Positions 24,487 through 32,857 of a stretch of DNA of 64,000 bases are shown one piece after another. The stretch's first letter is position 1. Every line of letters begins with the position of its first letter. The position numbers and the translations under genes are program-made. The stretch comes from JAQWQB01 sp047636995 (GTDB lineage Bacteria > Bacteroidota > Bacteroidia > Flavobacteriales_D > Sanyastnellaceae), in the NCBI GenBank assembly GCA_047636995.1, contig JBLIGQ010000011.1:1-64000 (forward strand), given 5' to 3'. The notes below the pieces were generated by a model. That model was not told the DNA's origin, ran no database searches, and saw only the letters and a program-made list of their open reading frames with translations.

Positions 24487-27471
24487 ATGAAGATTACAAC
24501 GTACATATCACTCCTTTTTTGCTGGTGTTTTGCAACAGCACCCCTGCACGAATTAGCGGCCCAGGAATACGACTTCTTTTGCCTAGGTCAAGCTGACGGG
24601 CTCCCTGTTGACGGTGTGTATGACCTCATTGAAGATCAACATGGCGCTTTGCTAATTGCTACTGAAGGCGCCGGTTTGGCACGGTTCGATGGCGAGAAAG
24701 TACGTTTTTGGGATCACAATAGTGGATTAGGAGCAGACACCGTGAGAACGATGGCGCTTGCAAGTGATGGCGGCATCTGGATTGGGACAGATGGCCATGG
24801 TCTCTTCTATATGAAGGACGAAGTGTTTTCAGCAGTAGCGCCTGATGAACTGGCTCACTCCGAAATTCGTTGTTTAAGTGAAGATCAAGACGGCACTTTA
24901 TGGATTGGAACATTTGACCGCGGCCTGTTTCAGCTTACAGAAAATCAATTGGTCAAAATTGATTTGAAGGCTGAGACCATTCGCTCTTTGTTGCTTCACT
25001 CAGATGGCAGCATGTTCGTTGGCACTGACGAAGGCCTTTTCGTCCAAAAAGAAGACCAATTTGAGCGCATCGATCTTAAAGCACACGGCGGAAATTCAAA
25101 CAAGGTGTTGACGCTCTTTGAAGACAGCAAGCATCAATTATGGATTGGCACACTCAAGGGTGCATTGATTTGGAGTAACCAAGAAATTCAGTTACTTCCA
25201 AAAGAAGTTCAGACAGCCCGTATCAAAGCGATTGCCGAAGACCAACAAGGGCACATTTGGTTGGGCTCTAGAACAGGCGCCTATGAATTAGAATCTGCCT
25301 CAGGAAAAACAATCAAGTACACCAGCGAAAGCGGACTCTCCAATGACCGCATTCGGAAAATATACAAAGACCGGTCAGGCTCACTTTGGTTTGGAACTTA
25401 TTTTGGCGGGGCATGTCAGCTAAAAGACCAGCTCACCTCCCGCTACACACGCGAGCAGGGGTTTCCAGAAACACCCATTACAAACTTAGCCATAGCACCT
25501 GATAGTGCTTTGTGGTTTACCACGTATGAAAATGATGTATACAGGCTGGGGGCAAGCGGATTAAAACGAATTATCCAATCCAATGGAAATGAACTGAACA
25601 GCGTCTTGAGCAGTGATGAACACGCCATCCTGTTTCGCACTGGAGAAAAGACCATCTCAAAAGTTGACCATTCTGATACTCTTTTTCAACCGTCGTTTTT
25701 CTGTTGGACGCGATTGGAAATCAGTGAAGTACTTAAAGCGCATCCCAAAGCCTATTTTCTTGCCGAAGACGCCCTTTCTTCGCTAGAAAAATTACTCAAT
25801 AATACTGACTTTGCTTGTGAACGAATCACCACCGTTGTGAAAGACCAAGATCAGCTTCTTGTGGGCACATCATGCGGTATTTATGCCATTTCTCTTGATG
25901 AAAATGGAGCGTTCATTGTTCCATCAAACCTGATGAGCTTTCTTCCAATATCGGGTTCTGAGAATTTAAAAATCTCTTGTTTAAAATTGGATGAGAGCAA
26001 CAATCTTTGGGTGGGAACTGAGCGAGACGGACTCTACAAGTTCAATGGAAAAATGAAGCACTATTCCAGTAGGTATTTGACAGATGCGCGCATCACAGCC
26101 ATTGAACTTGATGACCAACAGAATTTATGGGTCGCAACAAGAGGTGGACTAACATTCCTGGAATTGGACCCGAGTCAAGAGATGGTCTTAAACCACCAGT
26201 TCTATGGAGTTGAACAAGGAGTTGATGCTCAGATTAATGATATGGCATGGAGCAATGAAGGTCAACTATGGCTGGCAACATCAAAAGGGCTTGAACAATT
26301 GAATCCTGATGGTGACTTCCAAAATACCGTACCTCCGTTCTTAGAGATCACGGGCTTACGCCTCAACTATGACCCCGTTGACTGGACGGAAATGAACTTT
26401 GAGGCAAGCAATGGGTTGCCACTAAACCTCGCTTTGGACCACAATGAAAACCACCTCACTTTTGATTTTAAGGGAATTGATCTGTCGCAGCCTGACGCCC
26501 TCATTTACCAGTGTTACTTGGAAGGCTTTGACCTAGATTGGATTGACGTCACCAACCTCACTGCCCAAACTTATCCGCAGTTACCCCCAGGTGACTTCAA
26601 CTTCAAGGTACGTTCTCGAAATTCTTCAGGGCTCTGGAACACGGAACCGCCGAGCTATGAATTCACTATCCAAAAACCGCTTTATCAAGAGCCGTGGTTC
26701 ATCGCATTCCTGCTCATAGGACTATCAGCCGTGGTGTATTTCTTCTTTCAATATCGGCTGAGCAGATTGAAAAAAACCAAGGTCATTTTAGAACAAAAAG
26801 TACATCAACGCACCAAGGAGTTGCATAAAGAAAAGGAGATATCTGAGCGCTTGCTCTTAAATATTCTCCCTAAAGAAACCGCAGATGAGCTCAAGGAGAA
26901 AGGCTATGCTGACACAAGGAACTACGAAAGTGCCTCAGTACTTTTCTCTGACTTCAAAGGCTTTACCAACCTCACTGAGCAAATGAATTCTGATGAGCTG
27001 GTCAAAATGTTAGACAGCGCATTTAAGGCCTTTGATAGGAACTGCGATCGATTTGGTGTAGAAAAAATCAAAACCATAGGTGATGCTTACATGTGCGCTG
27101 CAGGCATCCCAAAGGAAGACACATCCCACGCGCTAAATCTAGTAGCATTCGCCCAGGCTATGCTAGTGGCCATGGAAGAATTAAATCTGCACAACACAGC
27201 AAATGGATTACCTACTTGGGACATTCGCATTGGCATTCACAGCGGACCTCTGATTGCAGGTGTGGTAGGAGAGAAAAAATTCGCTTATGACATCTGGGGA
27301 GACACGGTTAACCTAGCTTCGCGAATGGAGAGCAGCGGAGAACCTGGAAGAATCAACTTAAGCGAAAGCACTTATGCCTTGATTAGGCACAATTACAAAT
27401 GCAGTCCACGCGGAAAAATAAAGGCAAAGAACAAAGGAGAGTTAGAAATGTACTTTCTTGAACAAGATTAA
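24487..27471 (+). CDS. Propeller-sensor class III adenylate cyclase
   Basis: A 994-residue one-component membrane signalling protein. A signal peptide (FCWCFATAPLHELAAQ) leads to two-component-regulator propeller repeats (recurring GxxWIGTxxxGL, about residues 30-600). A Y_Y_Y-like Ig domain follows (YQCYLEGFDLDWIDV ... PPGDFNFKVRSRN), then one TM helix near 736-757 and a coiled coil. The catalytic domain spans about 815-992. The metal Asp is in FSDFKGFT. The base-selecting residues are Lys in KIKTIGDAYM and Asp in YDIWGDTVNLASRM, the adenylate rather than guanylate pattern. In most Bacteroidota the same propeller/Y_Y_Y sensor is fused to a histidine kinase; here a cyclase replaces it. It should make cAMP in response to a periplasmic ligand; the ligand is unknown. 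Confidence 0.9.
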   Translation: MKITTYISLLFCWCFATAPLHELAAQEYDFFCLGQADGLPVDGVYDLIEDQHGALLIATEGAGLARFDGEKVRFWDHNSGLGADTVRTMALASDGGIWIGTDGHGLFYMKDEVFSAVAPDELAHSEIRCLSEDQDGTLWIGTFDRGLFQLTENQLVKIDLKAETIRSLLLHSDGSMFVGTDEGLFVQKEDQFERIDLKAHGGNSNKVLTLFEDSKHQLWIGTLKGALIWSNQEIQLLPKEVQTARIKAIAEDQQGHIWLGSRTGAYELESASGKTIKYTSESGLSNDRIRKIYKDRSGSLWFGTYFGGACQLKDQLTSRYTREQGFPETPITNLAIAPDSALWFTTYENDVYRLGASGLKRIIQSNGNELNSVLSSDEHAILFRTGEKTISKVDHSDTLFQPSFFCWTRLEISEVLKAHPKAYFLAEDALSSLEKLLNNTDFACERITTVVKDQDQLLVGTSCGIYAISLDENGAFIVPSNLMSFLPISGSENLKISCLKLDESNNLWVGTERDGLYKFNGKMKHYSSRYLTDARITAIELDDQQNLWVATRGGLTFLELDPSQEMVLNHQFYGVEQGVDAQINDMAWSNEGQLWLATSKGLEQLNPDGDFQNTVPPFLEITGLRLNYDPVDWTEMNFEASNGLPLNLALDHNENHLTFDFKGIDLSQPDALIYQCYLEGFDLDWIDVTNLTAQTYPQLPPGDFNFKVRSRNSSGLWNTEPPSYEFTIQKPLYQEPWFIAFLLIGLSAVVYFFFQYRLSRLKKTKVILEQKVHQRTKELHKEKEISERLLLNILPKETADELKEKGYADTRNYESASVLFSDFKGFTNLTEQMNSDELVKMLDSAFKAFDRNCDRFGVEKIKTIGDAYMCAAGIPKEDTSHALNLVAFAQAMLVAMEELNLHNTANGLPTWDIRIGIHSGPLIAGVVGEKKFAYDIWGDTVNLASRMESSGEPGRINLSESTYALIRHNYKCSPRGKIKAKNKGELEMYFLEQD

Positions 27472-27482
27472 TTAATAGACGA

Positions 27483-28031
27483 ATGAAAGTTTACACTCGA
27501 ACAGGAGATCTGGGTCAAACGGGGATCCTTGGGGGCACCCGATTACAAAAAGACCACATTCGCATAGAAGCTTATGGCACAATTGACGAACTCAACTCAC
27601 ACATTGGCGTTTTAAGAGATACTGTTGGAACAGCTGGGTATGAAGCTGAACTTGTGCGTATTCAGGAAGACCTATTTACCTTAGGCAGTCATCTGGCCAG
27701 TGATCCTGAAAAAAACAAGATGGAACTCCCTGAATTGGAGCAGAGCAGAGTGACTGATTTAGAGCAGAGAATGGACGAGATGGACAGTCAACTTCCCCCT
27801 ATGAAAAACTTTGTTTTGCCGGGTGGGAATCTTGCAGTAAGCCAATGCCACGTTGTGAGATGCGTATGTCGGAGAGCTGAACGAGCTACAATCAGACTCC
27901 AATCTTCGTCCTATGTAAAAGAGCAGCAAATCAAGTATCTAAACCGCCTTTCTGACTTTTTCTTCGTTTTATCTCGAAAACTAGCACAGGAATTGGGTGC
28001 AAAAGAGACCCCATGGGTCCCCAGAGGATGA
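27483..28031 (+). CDS. Cob(I)alamin adenosyltransferase, PduO type
   Basis: A 182-residue ATP:cob(I)alamin adenosyltransferase making adenosylcobalamin. Diagnostic motifs are the ATP-binding N-terminus VYTRTGDLGQTGILGGTR, then AYGTIDELNSHIG, and the C-terminal CRRAERATI and YLNRLSDFFFVLSR. Adenosylcobalamin serves methylmalonyl-CoA mutase, which fits the epimerase at 9245. The gene starts 12 nt after the cyclase and may be co-transcribed with it. Confidence 0.94.
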   Translation: MKVYTRTGDLGQTGILGGTRLQKDHIRIEAYGTIDELNSHIGVLRDTVGTAGYEAELVRIQEDLFTLGSHLASDPEKNKMELPELEQSRVTDLEQRMDEMDSQLPPMKNFVLPGGNLAVSQCHVVRCVCRRAERATIRLQSSSYVKEQQIKYLNRLSDFFFVLSRKLAQELGAKETPWVPRG

Positions 28032-28090
28032 CCACTAACCACTGATATACAGCTAGTTAATATATTCTTGTTAGATATTTGAATTTTTCC

Positions 28091-28120
28091 TTGACTGGCA
28101 TAACAAAAAAACTATTTTTG
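28091..28120 (+). promoter_or_regulatory. Complete Bacteroidota promoter for the DUF2795 gene
   Basis: TTG (28091-28093), 19-bp spacer, then TATTTTTG (28113-28120), matching both the -33 and -7 elements. It lies 38 nt upstream of the ATG at 28159 and is the best two-element match in the window. Confidence 0.75.
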
Positions 28121-28158
28121 CATACTGAAATTCAGGGATTTTTATAAAATTTGATAGT

Positions 28159-28380
28159 ATGTATTGGACGTTGGAATTAGCCTCTTACCTAGAGGATGCA
28201 CCATGGCCAGCCAGTAAGGATGAGTTGATTGACTTCGCTATGAGAACTGGAGCGCCACTTGAGGTGGTTGAGAATCTTCAGCAAATTGAAGATGAAGGTG
28301 AAATCTATGAAACGATTGAGGAGATATGGCCAGACTATCCCACCAAAGAAGATTTTTTCTTCAATGAAGATGAGTATTAA
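28159..28380 (+). CDS. DUF2795-family small acidic protein
   Basis: A 73-residue very acidic protein with family features YLEDAPWPASKDELIDFAMR, APLEVVENLQQIEDEGE and IWPDYPTKEDFFF. It is highly conserved across Bacteroidota; the function is not known to me. A canonical two-element promoter and a strong GAAA-loop terminator make it monocistronic and probably well expressed. Confidence 0.9.
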   Translation: MYWTLELASYLEDAPWPASKDELIDFAMRTGAPLEVVENLQQIEDEGEIYETIEEIWPDYPTKEDFFFNEDEY

Positions 28381-28401
28381 TACCTTAGTATGGTGTAGAA
28401 A

Positions 28402-28429
28402 AGAGCTGTGAAAACGGCTCTTTTTTTTT
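28402..28429 (+). terminator. Intrinsic terminator after the DUF2795 gene
   Basis: An 8-bp stem AGAGCTGT/ACGGCTCT (one G-U) closed by a GAAA tetraloop, followed by nine T's. Confidence 0.92.
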
Positions 28430-28464
28430 CGCTTTTTTTCTGAACCGAAAGGGCTTAAAATAGA

Positions 28465-28494
28465 AATGAGAACTGCGTTCAGTTCCCATTTCAC
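28465..28494. repeat. Hairpin (13-bp imperfect inverted repeat)
   Basis: GAAATGAGAACTG/CAGTTCCCATTTC with a CGTT loop and one mismatch. It lies in the gap between DUF2795 and aspartokinase, with no T run directly after either side. It may be a weak end signal for aspartokinase or an RNA structure. Confidence 0.45.
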
Positions 28495-28517
28495 TTAACA
28501 TTAAACTAAAACTACCA

Positions 28518-28541
28518 TTACAGTGTACAAGTACATTGTAA
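28518..28541. repeat. 24-bp near-perfect palindrome
   Basis: TTACAGTGTAC-AA-GTACATTGTAA: 11-bp arms with one G-T pair and a 2-base centre. The tight centre is more like a dimeric protein-binding site than a terminator. A further GGAGCA-GA-TGCTCC inverted repeat follows at about 28566-28579. Confidence 0.5.
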
Positions 28542-28638
28542 CTATGAAAATTTGCCTTCTTTGCAGGAGCAGATGCTCCCGCAGTAGTCACTTCAAATAT
28601 AGGGGAAACACTTATAACTAACTTGTATTTGGGGTTTT

Positions 28639-29904
28639 TTAGATAAGTGGTCTTAAAACCATGCGAAGGGTTTGTCTGCTCTTTTGCTCAACAAGCACCT
28701 CTTTTGAACCCGTTAATTGTTTCACGGTTGGCTCATCATAATGTCGAATTGTTAGGAGCTCTACTTCCTCATTATATTTAATGGCATATTTTGATTTCAT
28801 AAGTTCAATGAACTCTGTTATCCGATCTATGTCTTGGTCTACACACACAGAGAAACTGATGGCTGAGTTTTGCATCAGATTTACGCTGACTCCTGTAGAT
28901 GTAAGCGCCTCAAAGATATCCCTCAAATTTGATTCAACAATGAATGAAAAATCTCTTGGCGAGATGGAAATCAGAATCTGTTTTGGCTTAAAAATGTACA
29001 TCGGAATCATCTTAGCCACTTGCACATCCTTCTTTATAATAGTTCCCGGCAAAGCTGGATCAACAAAAGACTTCACTCTGAGCGGAATATCCTTGTTTTG
29101 TAAGGGCTTAATGGTTTTTGGATGAATAACAGAAGCCCCGTAGTAGCTCAATTCTATAGCCTCTCTAAAAGAGAGCTCTTCAATGCAAATCGTATTGTTA
29201 AACCACCTTGGATCAGCATTGAGCATTCCGGGAACGTCTTTCCATATGGTCAATGATTCCGCATTCAATAAATGCGCAAAAATGGCTGAGCTATAGTCAG
29301 ACCCTTCTCTTCCAAGCGTTGTGGTATTGCCAACCTTGCTTTGAGCGATGAACCCTTGAGTTAGAACGAGGTTGCGCTCGCCTGCAACAAAATGTGCCTT
29401 CAGAATGTCTGTTCCCAATTTACTGCGTTCCCAATCAATGTCTGCATTCCTATGTGCAGAGTCTGTTTTTAAGACGTGTCTGGCATCAAACCACTCAATG
29501 CTGATGCCTAGCTTCGTTAGACCTGCTTGAACTAAGCTGGTGCCAACCAATTCCCCAAAGCAAACAACTTGATCATAAGCCAAACCTGAATTCCCTCCTG
29601 AAGGCTGGGCCAGCAGAGCCTTCAATTCCCCCACTAAAAGATTGACACCAATAAGCTCCGTTTGGTTAAGCGCAAGATCTTCAGCAATGGAATAATGAAA
29701 TGTGATGAATTCTTCCTGTAGATTTTCTGTAGACTCTTCATTCGTCCAAGCGCGCCAAATAGCCTCTAGGTGATTGGTCATTTTACCCATTGCAGACTGC
29801 ACAATAACGGCATGCTCATCTTCACAATTTAAAAGTATCTTCCCAACATTTCTTATTGCCGCAGCGTCTTTGACTGAGGCACCTCCAAATTTATATACAA
29901 TCAT
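28639..29904 (-). CDS. lysC: Aspartate kinase (monofunctional)
   Basis: A 421-residue enzyme phosphorylating L-aspartate at the head of Lys/Met/Thr/diaminopimelate synthesis. The N-terminal kinase motif is YKFGGASVKD, followed by TLGREGSDYSSAI, ASVIHPKTIKPL and a C-terminal ACT region of about 120 residues (TSTGVSVNLMQNSAISFSVC). No homoserine dehydrogenase domain follows. It starts 3 nt downstream of a GNAT acetyltransferase gene, so the two are co-transcribed. No leader peptide or lysine riboswitch is evident upstream of the GNAT gene. Confidence 0.92.
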   Translation of the reverse strand: MIVYKFGGASVKDAAAIRNVGKILLNCEDEHAVIVQSAMGKMTNHLEAIWRAWTNEESTENLQEEFITFHYSIAEDLALNQTELIGVNLLVGELKALLAQPSGGNSGLAYDQVVCFGELVGTSLVQAGLTKLGISIEWFDARHVLKTDSAHRNADIDWERSKLGTDILKAHFVAGERNLVLTQGFIAQSKVGNTTTLGREGSDYSSAIFAHLLNAESLTIWKDVPGMLNADPRWFNNTICIEELSFREAIELSYYGASVIHPKTIKPLQNKDIPLRVKSFVDPALPGTIIKKDVQVAKMIPMYIFKPKQILISISPRDFSFIVESNLRDIFEALTSTGVSVNLMQNSAISFSVCVDQDIDRITEFIELMKSKYAIKYNEEVELLTIRHYDEPTVKQLTGSKEVLVEQKSRQTLRMVLRPLI

Positions 29905-29907
29905 TTT

Positions 29908-30393
29908 TTAAGCTTTTAAAGCCAGGCTATATTCCCCTTTGATAAATTTACAATTGTACCATTCAGTCTCTATCGTGGCACCCAAATATTTATAAAACTC
30001 GATGGCAGGCTTATTCCAATCAAGCACTTGCCATTCGAGTCTTTCTACACCCTCTTTCTCTGCAATTTGAATCAATGCCTTCAATAGCTCTTGTCCCAGA
30101 CCAAGGCGTCTTTTAGATTCTTCTACGATCAAATCTTCTAGATACAAGGTTCTCCCTTTCCAGGTACTATAACGGTCATAGTAAACAGCAATCCCCACAA
30201 TTTCTTGGTTCATTTCTGCTACTAAAAGCTGAAACTTCGGCTGTGCCCCAAATCCGTCTCGAAGTAAATCTTCTTCAGTCAGAATAACCTCATCAGCCGC
30301 TTTTTCATAGACTGCAAGCGCTTTGATTAAACGTAATAAATCAGGAACATCTCCTTGTTCACCTTTTCGAATTGAATATTTCAACTGTGTCAT
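29908..30393 (-). CDS. GNAT-family N-acetyltransferase
   Basis: A GNAT-fold protein of 161 residues resembling spermidine/diamine and thialysine acetyltransferases. The start reads IRKGEQGDVPDLLRLIKALA. The acetyl-CoA motif lies in LYLEDLIVEESKRRLGLGQELL and is followed by RLEWQVLDWNKPAIEFYKYLGA. Such enzymes acetylate polyamines or lysine analogues; the substrate here is inferred only. ATG at 30393 is used because the GTG at 30399 overlaps the TAGCTTTG promoter box, which ends 5 nt before this ATG. It is upstream of, and probably in operon with, aspartokinase. Confidence 0.88.
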   Translation of the reverse strand: MTQLKYSIRKGEQGDVPDLLRLIKALAVYEKAADEVILTEEDLLRDGFGAQPKFQLLVAEMNQEIVGIAVYYDRYSTWKGRTLYLEDLIVEESKRRLGLGQELLKALIQIAEKEGVERLEWQVLDWNKPAIEFYKYLGATIETEWYNCKFIKGEYSLALKA

Positions 30394-30398
30394 GGGCA

Positions 30399-30406
30399 CA
30401 AAGCTA
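30399..30406 (-). promoter_or_regulatory. -7 box TAGCTTTG for the GNAT-lysC operon
   Basis: An exact minus-strand TAnnTTTG match. The alternative GTG start at 30399 overlaps it, and the ATG at 30393 is 5 nt downstream. Confidence 0.62.
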
Positions 30407-30453
30407 ACAAAGAAGGTTACGCAATTCGCGCGTGCTTCAGTAACTTGCCTAAC

Positions 30454-31008
30454 ATGAATGTGTTCGATATTATTTGCTTGATTCTACTTACCTACGCAGG
30501 ATGGAAAGCCTTCCGAAAAGGCTTTATTATTGAAATCTTTGGGATTCTAGCGCTTTTCGCGGGCATCTACGGAGGGATTTATTTCTCTGACGGGGTTGCG
30601 CGTTGGTTAAGTGAAAATGTTAAAATGAAAGACGAATGGCTTCCAGCAGCCGCATTTACAGCCACCTTTCTCATTGTTCTGATTGCTGTTTACTTCTTAG
30701 GACGAATGATTACTAAATTACTGGACATCGCCTCATTGAGTCTGGTCAACAAAATAGCCGGCGCATTTTTCGGGGTGCTCAAATGGGCTTTAATTATCAG
30801 TGTTGCCCTGATGCTTTTTCATCCATTAAATGAGCAGGTAGAGTTAATCTCCAAAGAGACCAAAGAATCATCATTGCTTTACCAACCGATTCATGACCTT
30901 TCATCAACGGTGATTCCTGCCCTAAAAGAAAGTGATTTTTACAAGTACCTTCAAGAACAGGAATGGATTACGAAGGAATTAACAAAGAGCGCAGATGGGT
31001 TTATTTGA
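30454..31008 (+). CDS. CvpA-family membrane protein
   Basis: A 184-residue protein with four hydrophobic segments and a short C-terminal tail. It has the CvpA pattern: VFDIICLILLTYAGWKAFRKG at the start, then EIFGILALFAGIYGG, and LVNKIAGAFFGVLKWALIIS. CvpA proteins are linked to colicin V secretion and envelope stress in proteobacteria; the role in Bacteroidota is unclear. ATG at 30454 is chosen over an upstream TTG at 30445 that overlaps a near-consensus promoter box. The 3' end overlaps the convergent histidine kinase gene by 8 bp. Confidence 0.88.
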   Translation: MNVFDIICLILLTYAGWKAFRKGFIIEIFGILALFAGIYGGIYFSDGVARWLSENVKMKDEWLPAAAFTATFLIVLIAVYFLGRMITKLLDIASLSLVNKIAGAFFGVLKWALIISVALMLFHPLNEQVELISKETKESSLLYQPIHDLSSTVIPALKESDFYKYLQEQEWITKELTKSADGFI

Positions 31009-32857
31009 TGTGGCTTTCAATCATCATTTTTAAGGACGCTGGAGAATAGGGTTTTAACACAATAGCTGACATACCCGCATCTTTGCACCGCACGCTAACT
31101 TCGCCCATAGCAGAAGCAGTTACTGCAACAATTGGTACATCACAGTTTACACCTTCCATTTGTCTTATTTTCCTAGAAGCAGTATATCCATCCATTAAAG
31201 GCATTTGGATGTCCATCAGAATTAGGTCAAATTTCTCAGATTGCGCATAATCTACAACTTCAAGTCCGTTGTCTGCGATCACAATTTCAGCTCCCCAACT
31301 TGTCACGAACTTTCGCAATAAGAGTTGGTTAACTTGATTGTCTTCAGCAGCAAGAATGCGCTTGCCTTTTAAACCATCACCAACAACAGGCTCTACCCTT
31401 AACTCCTTAGCAATTGCAGTTTCATCTGGCACTTTGAAAGTGACAACAAAACGAAACTCACTCCCCTCACCTGGAATGCTATCAACGGTTAATTCAGCAT
31501 CATGTAGCTCAATCAATTTTTTTGTGATCGCCAGCCCTAGACCAGTTCCTCCAAACTTTCTTGTGGTACTTGAACTGGCCTGCGTAAATAAACTGAAGAT
31601 CGACTTCTGTTTGCTCTCAGGGATGCCTATACCACTGTCTTTAACACTGAATTGAATAGACACAAGTGGATCTGAAACATCAATTACTTTTGTTTGTAAA
31701 ATTACATCTCCATGAAAAGTAAATTTGATCGCGTTCGAAACGAGGTTGTTAAAAATCTGGGTCAGCCTATGCGCATCTCCTATAAGCATGAGGGGAGAGG
31801 CCTCATCCAAGTCAAAAATCAGATTTAAGCTTTTTGCCTTTGACCGGATTTGAAATGTATCTTTAATCTGGCAAAGGAGTGTATTCAATGAAAACACAGA
31901 CTCCTCGAGCTGAACCCTTCCTGCATCAATTTTAGAAAAATCAAGGATGAGATTGATTAAGCCTAGCAGTCCTTCGGCACTAAAAAGCAATGATTTCAGA
32001 TTATCTATTTGCTCCTTTTTCGGTTCTTCAGTCATCAATAAATGGGCAAGACCAATCACTGCATTCAAAGGTGTTCTGAGCTCATGAGATATGGTGCTTA
32101 GAAATTGTTGTTTTGACCTAGACCCTGCTTCCGCTTTTTGTGCCTCAATTTTTAACTGTCGCTCTATTTCCTTGATGTTTGAAATGTCACGAAGTGCCCC
32201 GTCAAAACTTATTATTCCATCTCTTGAATTAACCAATGTTGCGCTCAAAAGCCCCCAAAAGATGTTGCCATCTTTCCTTTTGAACAAGATTTCCCTGTTG
32301 GTTATATGGCCCTGCATTGAGATTTCAGCAGCAATTTCATTTCGATTGCTCGGGTTCAAATAAAACTGCTCTGCCTTGAATTGCCGCATTTCTTCTGCAG
32401 AATCAAATCCAAACATCTCGACCATTCCTTCATTCACAAAAACCAAGTCGCCATCGCTACTAGCGCGATAGAAACCCTCTTTCAGGTTTGAATTAATGGA
32501 GTGCAGTATTGCAGAAACATTGTTCTCTTCGAACTGGTTTTCATTTTTCTCCCACATGAGTGAGGCACCGTCCTCACCTGATTTCAGAATTCGAGGAGAA
32601 AAAGTCACTTTAACACGTAGATTTGTTTTAGTGCATTTAGCATCCCACAATACCGACCTCGGTTTCTGTTGTGAAATAATATAATCAACTAGACCTTCCT
32701 GATTTACATCATTGATCAGTTGCCAAACTGAAATAGGAGCTTGATCAAACCCACCGAAAAACGCTTCGAATCCAGAGGTATAGGACTCAATAACGCCATT
32801 TACATTAATGCTGCAAATCGGAAACCCAATAAAGTCTATCTCATTTAATTTGCTCAC
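31001..32857 (-). CDS. Hybrid sensor histidine kinase (PAS-HisKA-HATPase-REC)
   Basis: A 618-residue soluble kinase without TM helices. One or two PAS-like domains (about 1-100 and 115-235; GFYRASSDGDLVFVNEGMVE) precede HisKA with phospho-acceptor His258 (ISHELRTPLNAVIG). HATPase_c has its N box near 370-379 (NNLVSNAIKF) and G boxes DSGIGIP and GTGLGLAI. The C-terminal receiver has Asp549 (LILMDIQMPLMDGY). No output domain is present, so signal must pass through an Hpt protein; a candidate is encoded at 35812. The GTG start overlaps the phosphoglucomutase stop codon (GTGA), making them translationally coupled. Confidence 0.92.
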   Translation of the reverse strand: MSKLNEIDFIGFPICSINVNGVIESYTSGFEAFFGGFDQAPISVWQLINDVNQEGLVDYIISQQKPRSVLWDAKCTKTNLRVKVTFSPRILKSGEDGASLMWEKNENQFEENNVSAILHSINSNLKEGFYRASSDGDLVFVNEGMVEMFGFDSAEEMRQFKAEQFYLNPSNRNEIAAEISMQGHITNREILFKRKDGNIFWGLLSATLVNSRDGIISFDGALRDISNIKEIERQLKIEAQKAEAGSRSKQQFLSTISHELRTPLNAVIGLAHLLMTEEPKKEQIDNLKSLLFSAEGLLGLINLILDFSKIDAGRVQLEESVFSLNTLLCQIKDTFQIRSKAKSLNLIFDLDEASPLMLIGDAHRLTQIFNNLVSNAIKFTFHGDVILQTKVIDVSDPLVSIQFSVKDSGIGIPESKQKSIFSLFTQASSSTTRKFGGTGLGLAITKKLIELHDAELTVDSIPGEGSEFRFVVTFKVPDETAIAKELRVEPVVGDGLKGKRILAAEDNQVNQLLLRKFVTSWGAEIVIADNGLEVVDYAQSEKFDLILMDIQMPLMDGYTASRKIRQMEGVNCDVPIVAVTASAMGEVSVRCKDAGMSAIVLKPYSPASLKMMIESHIK

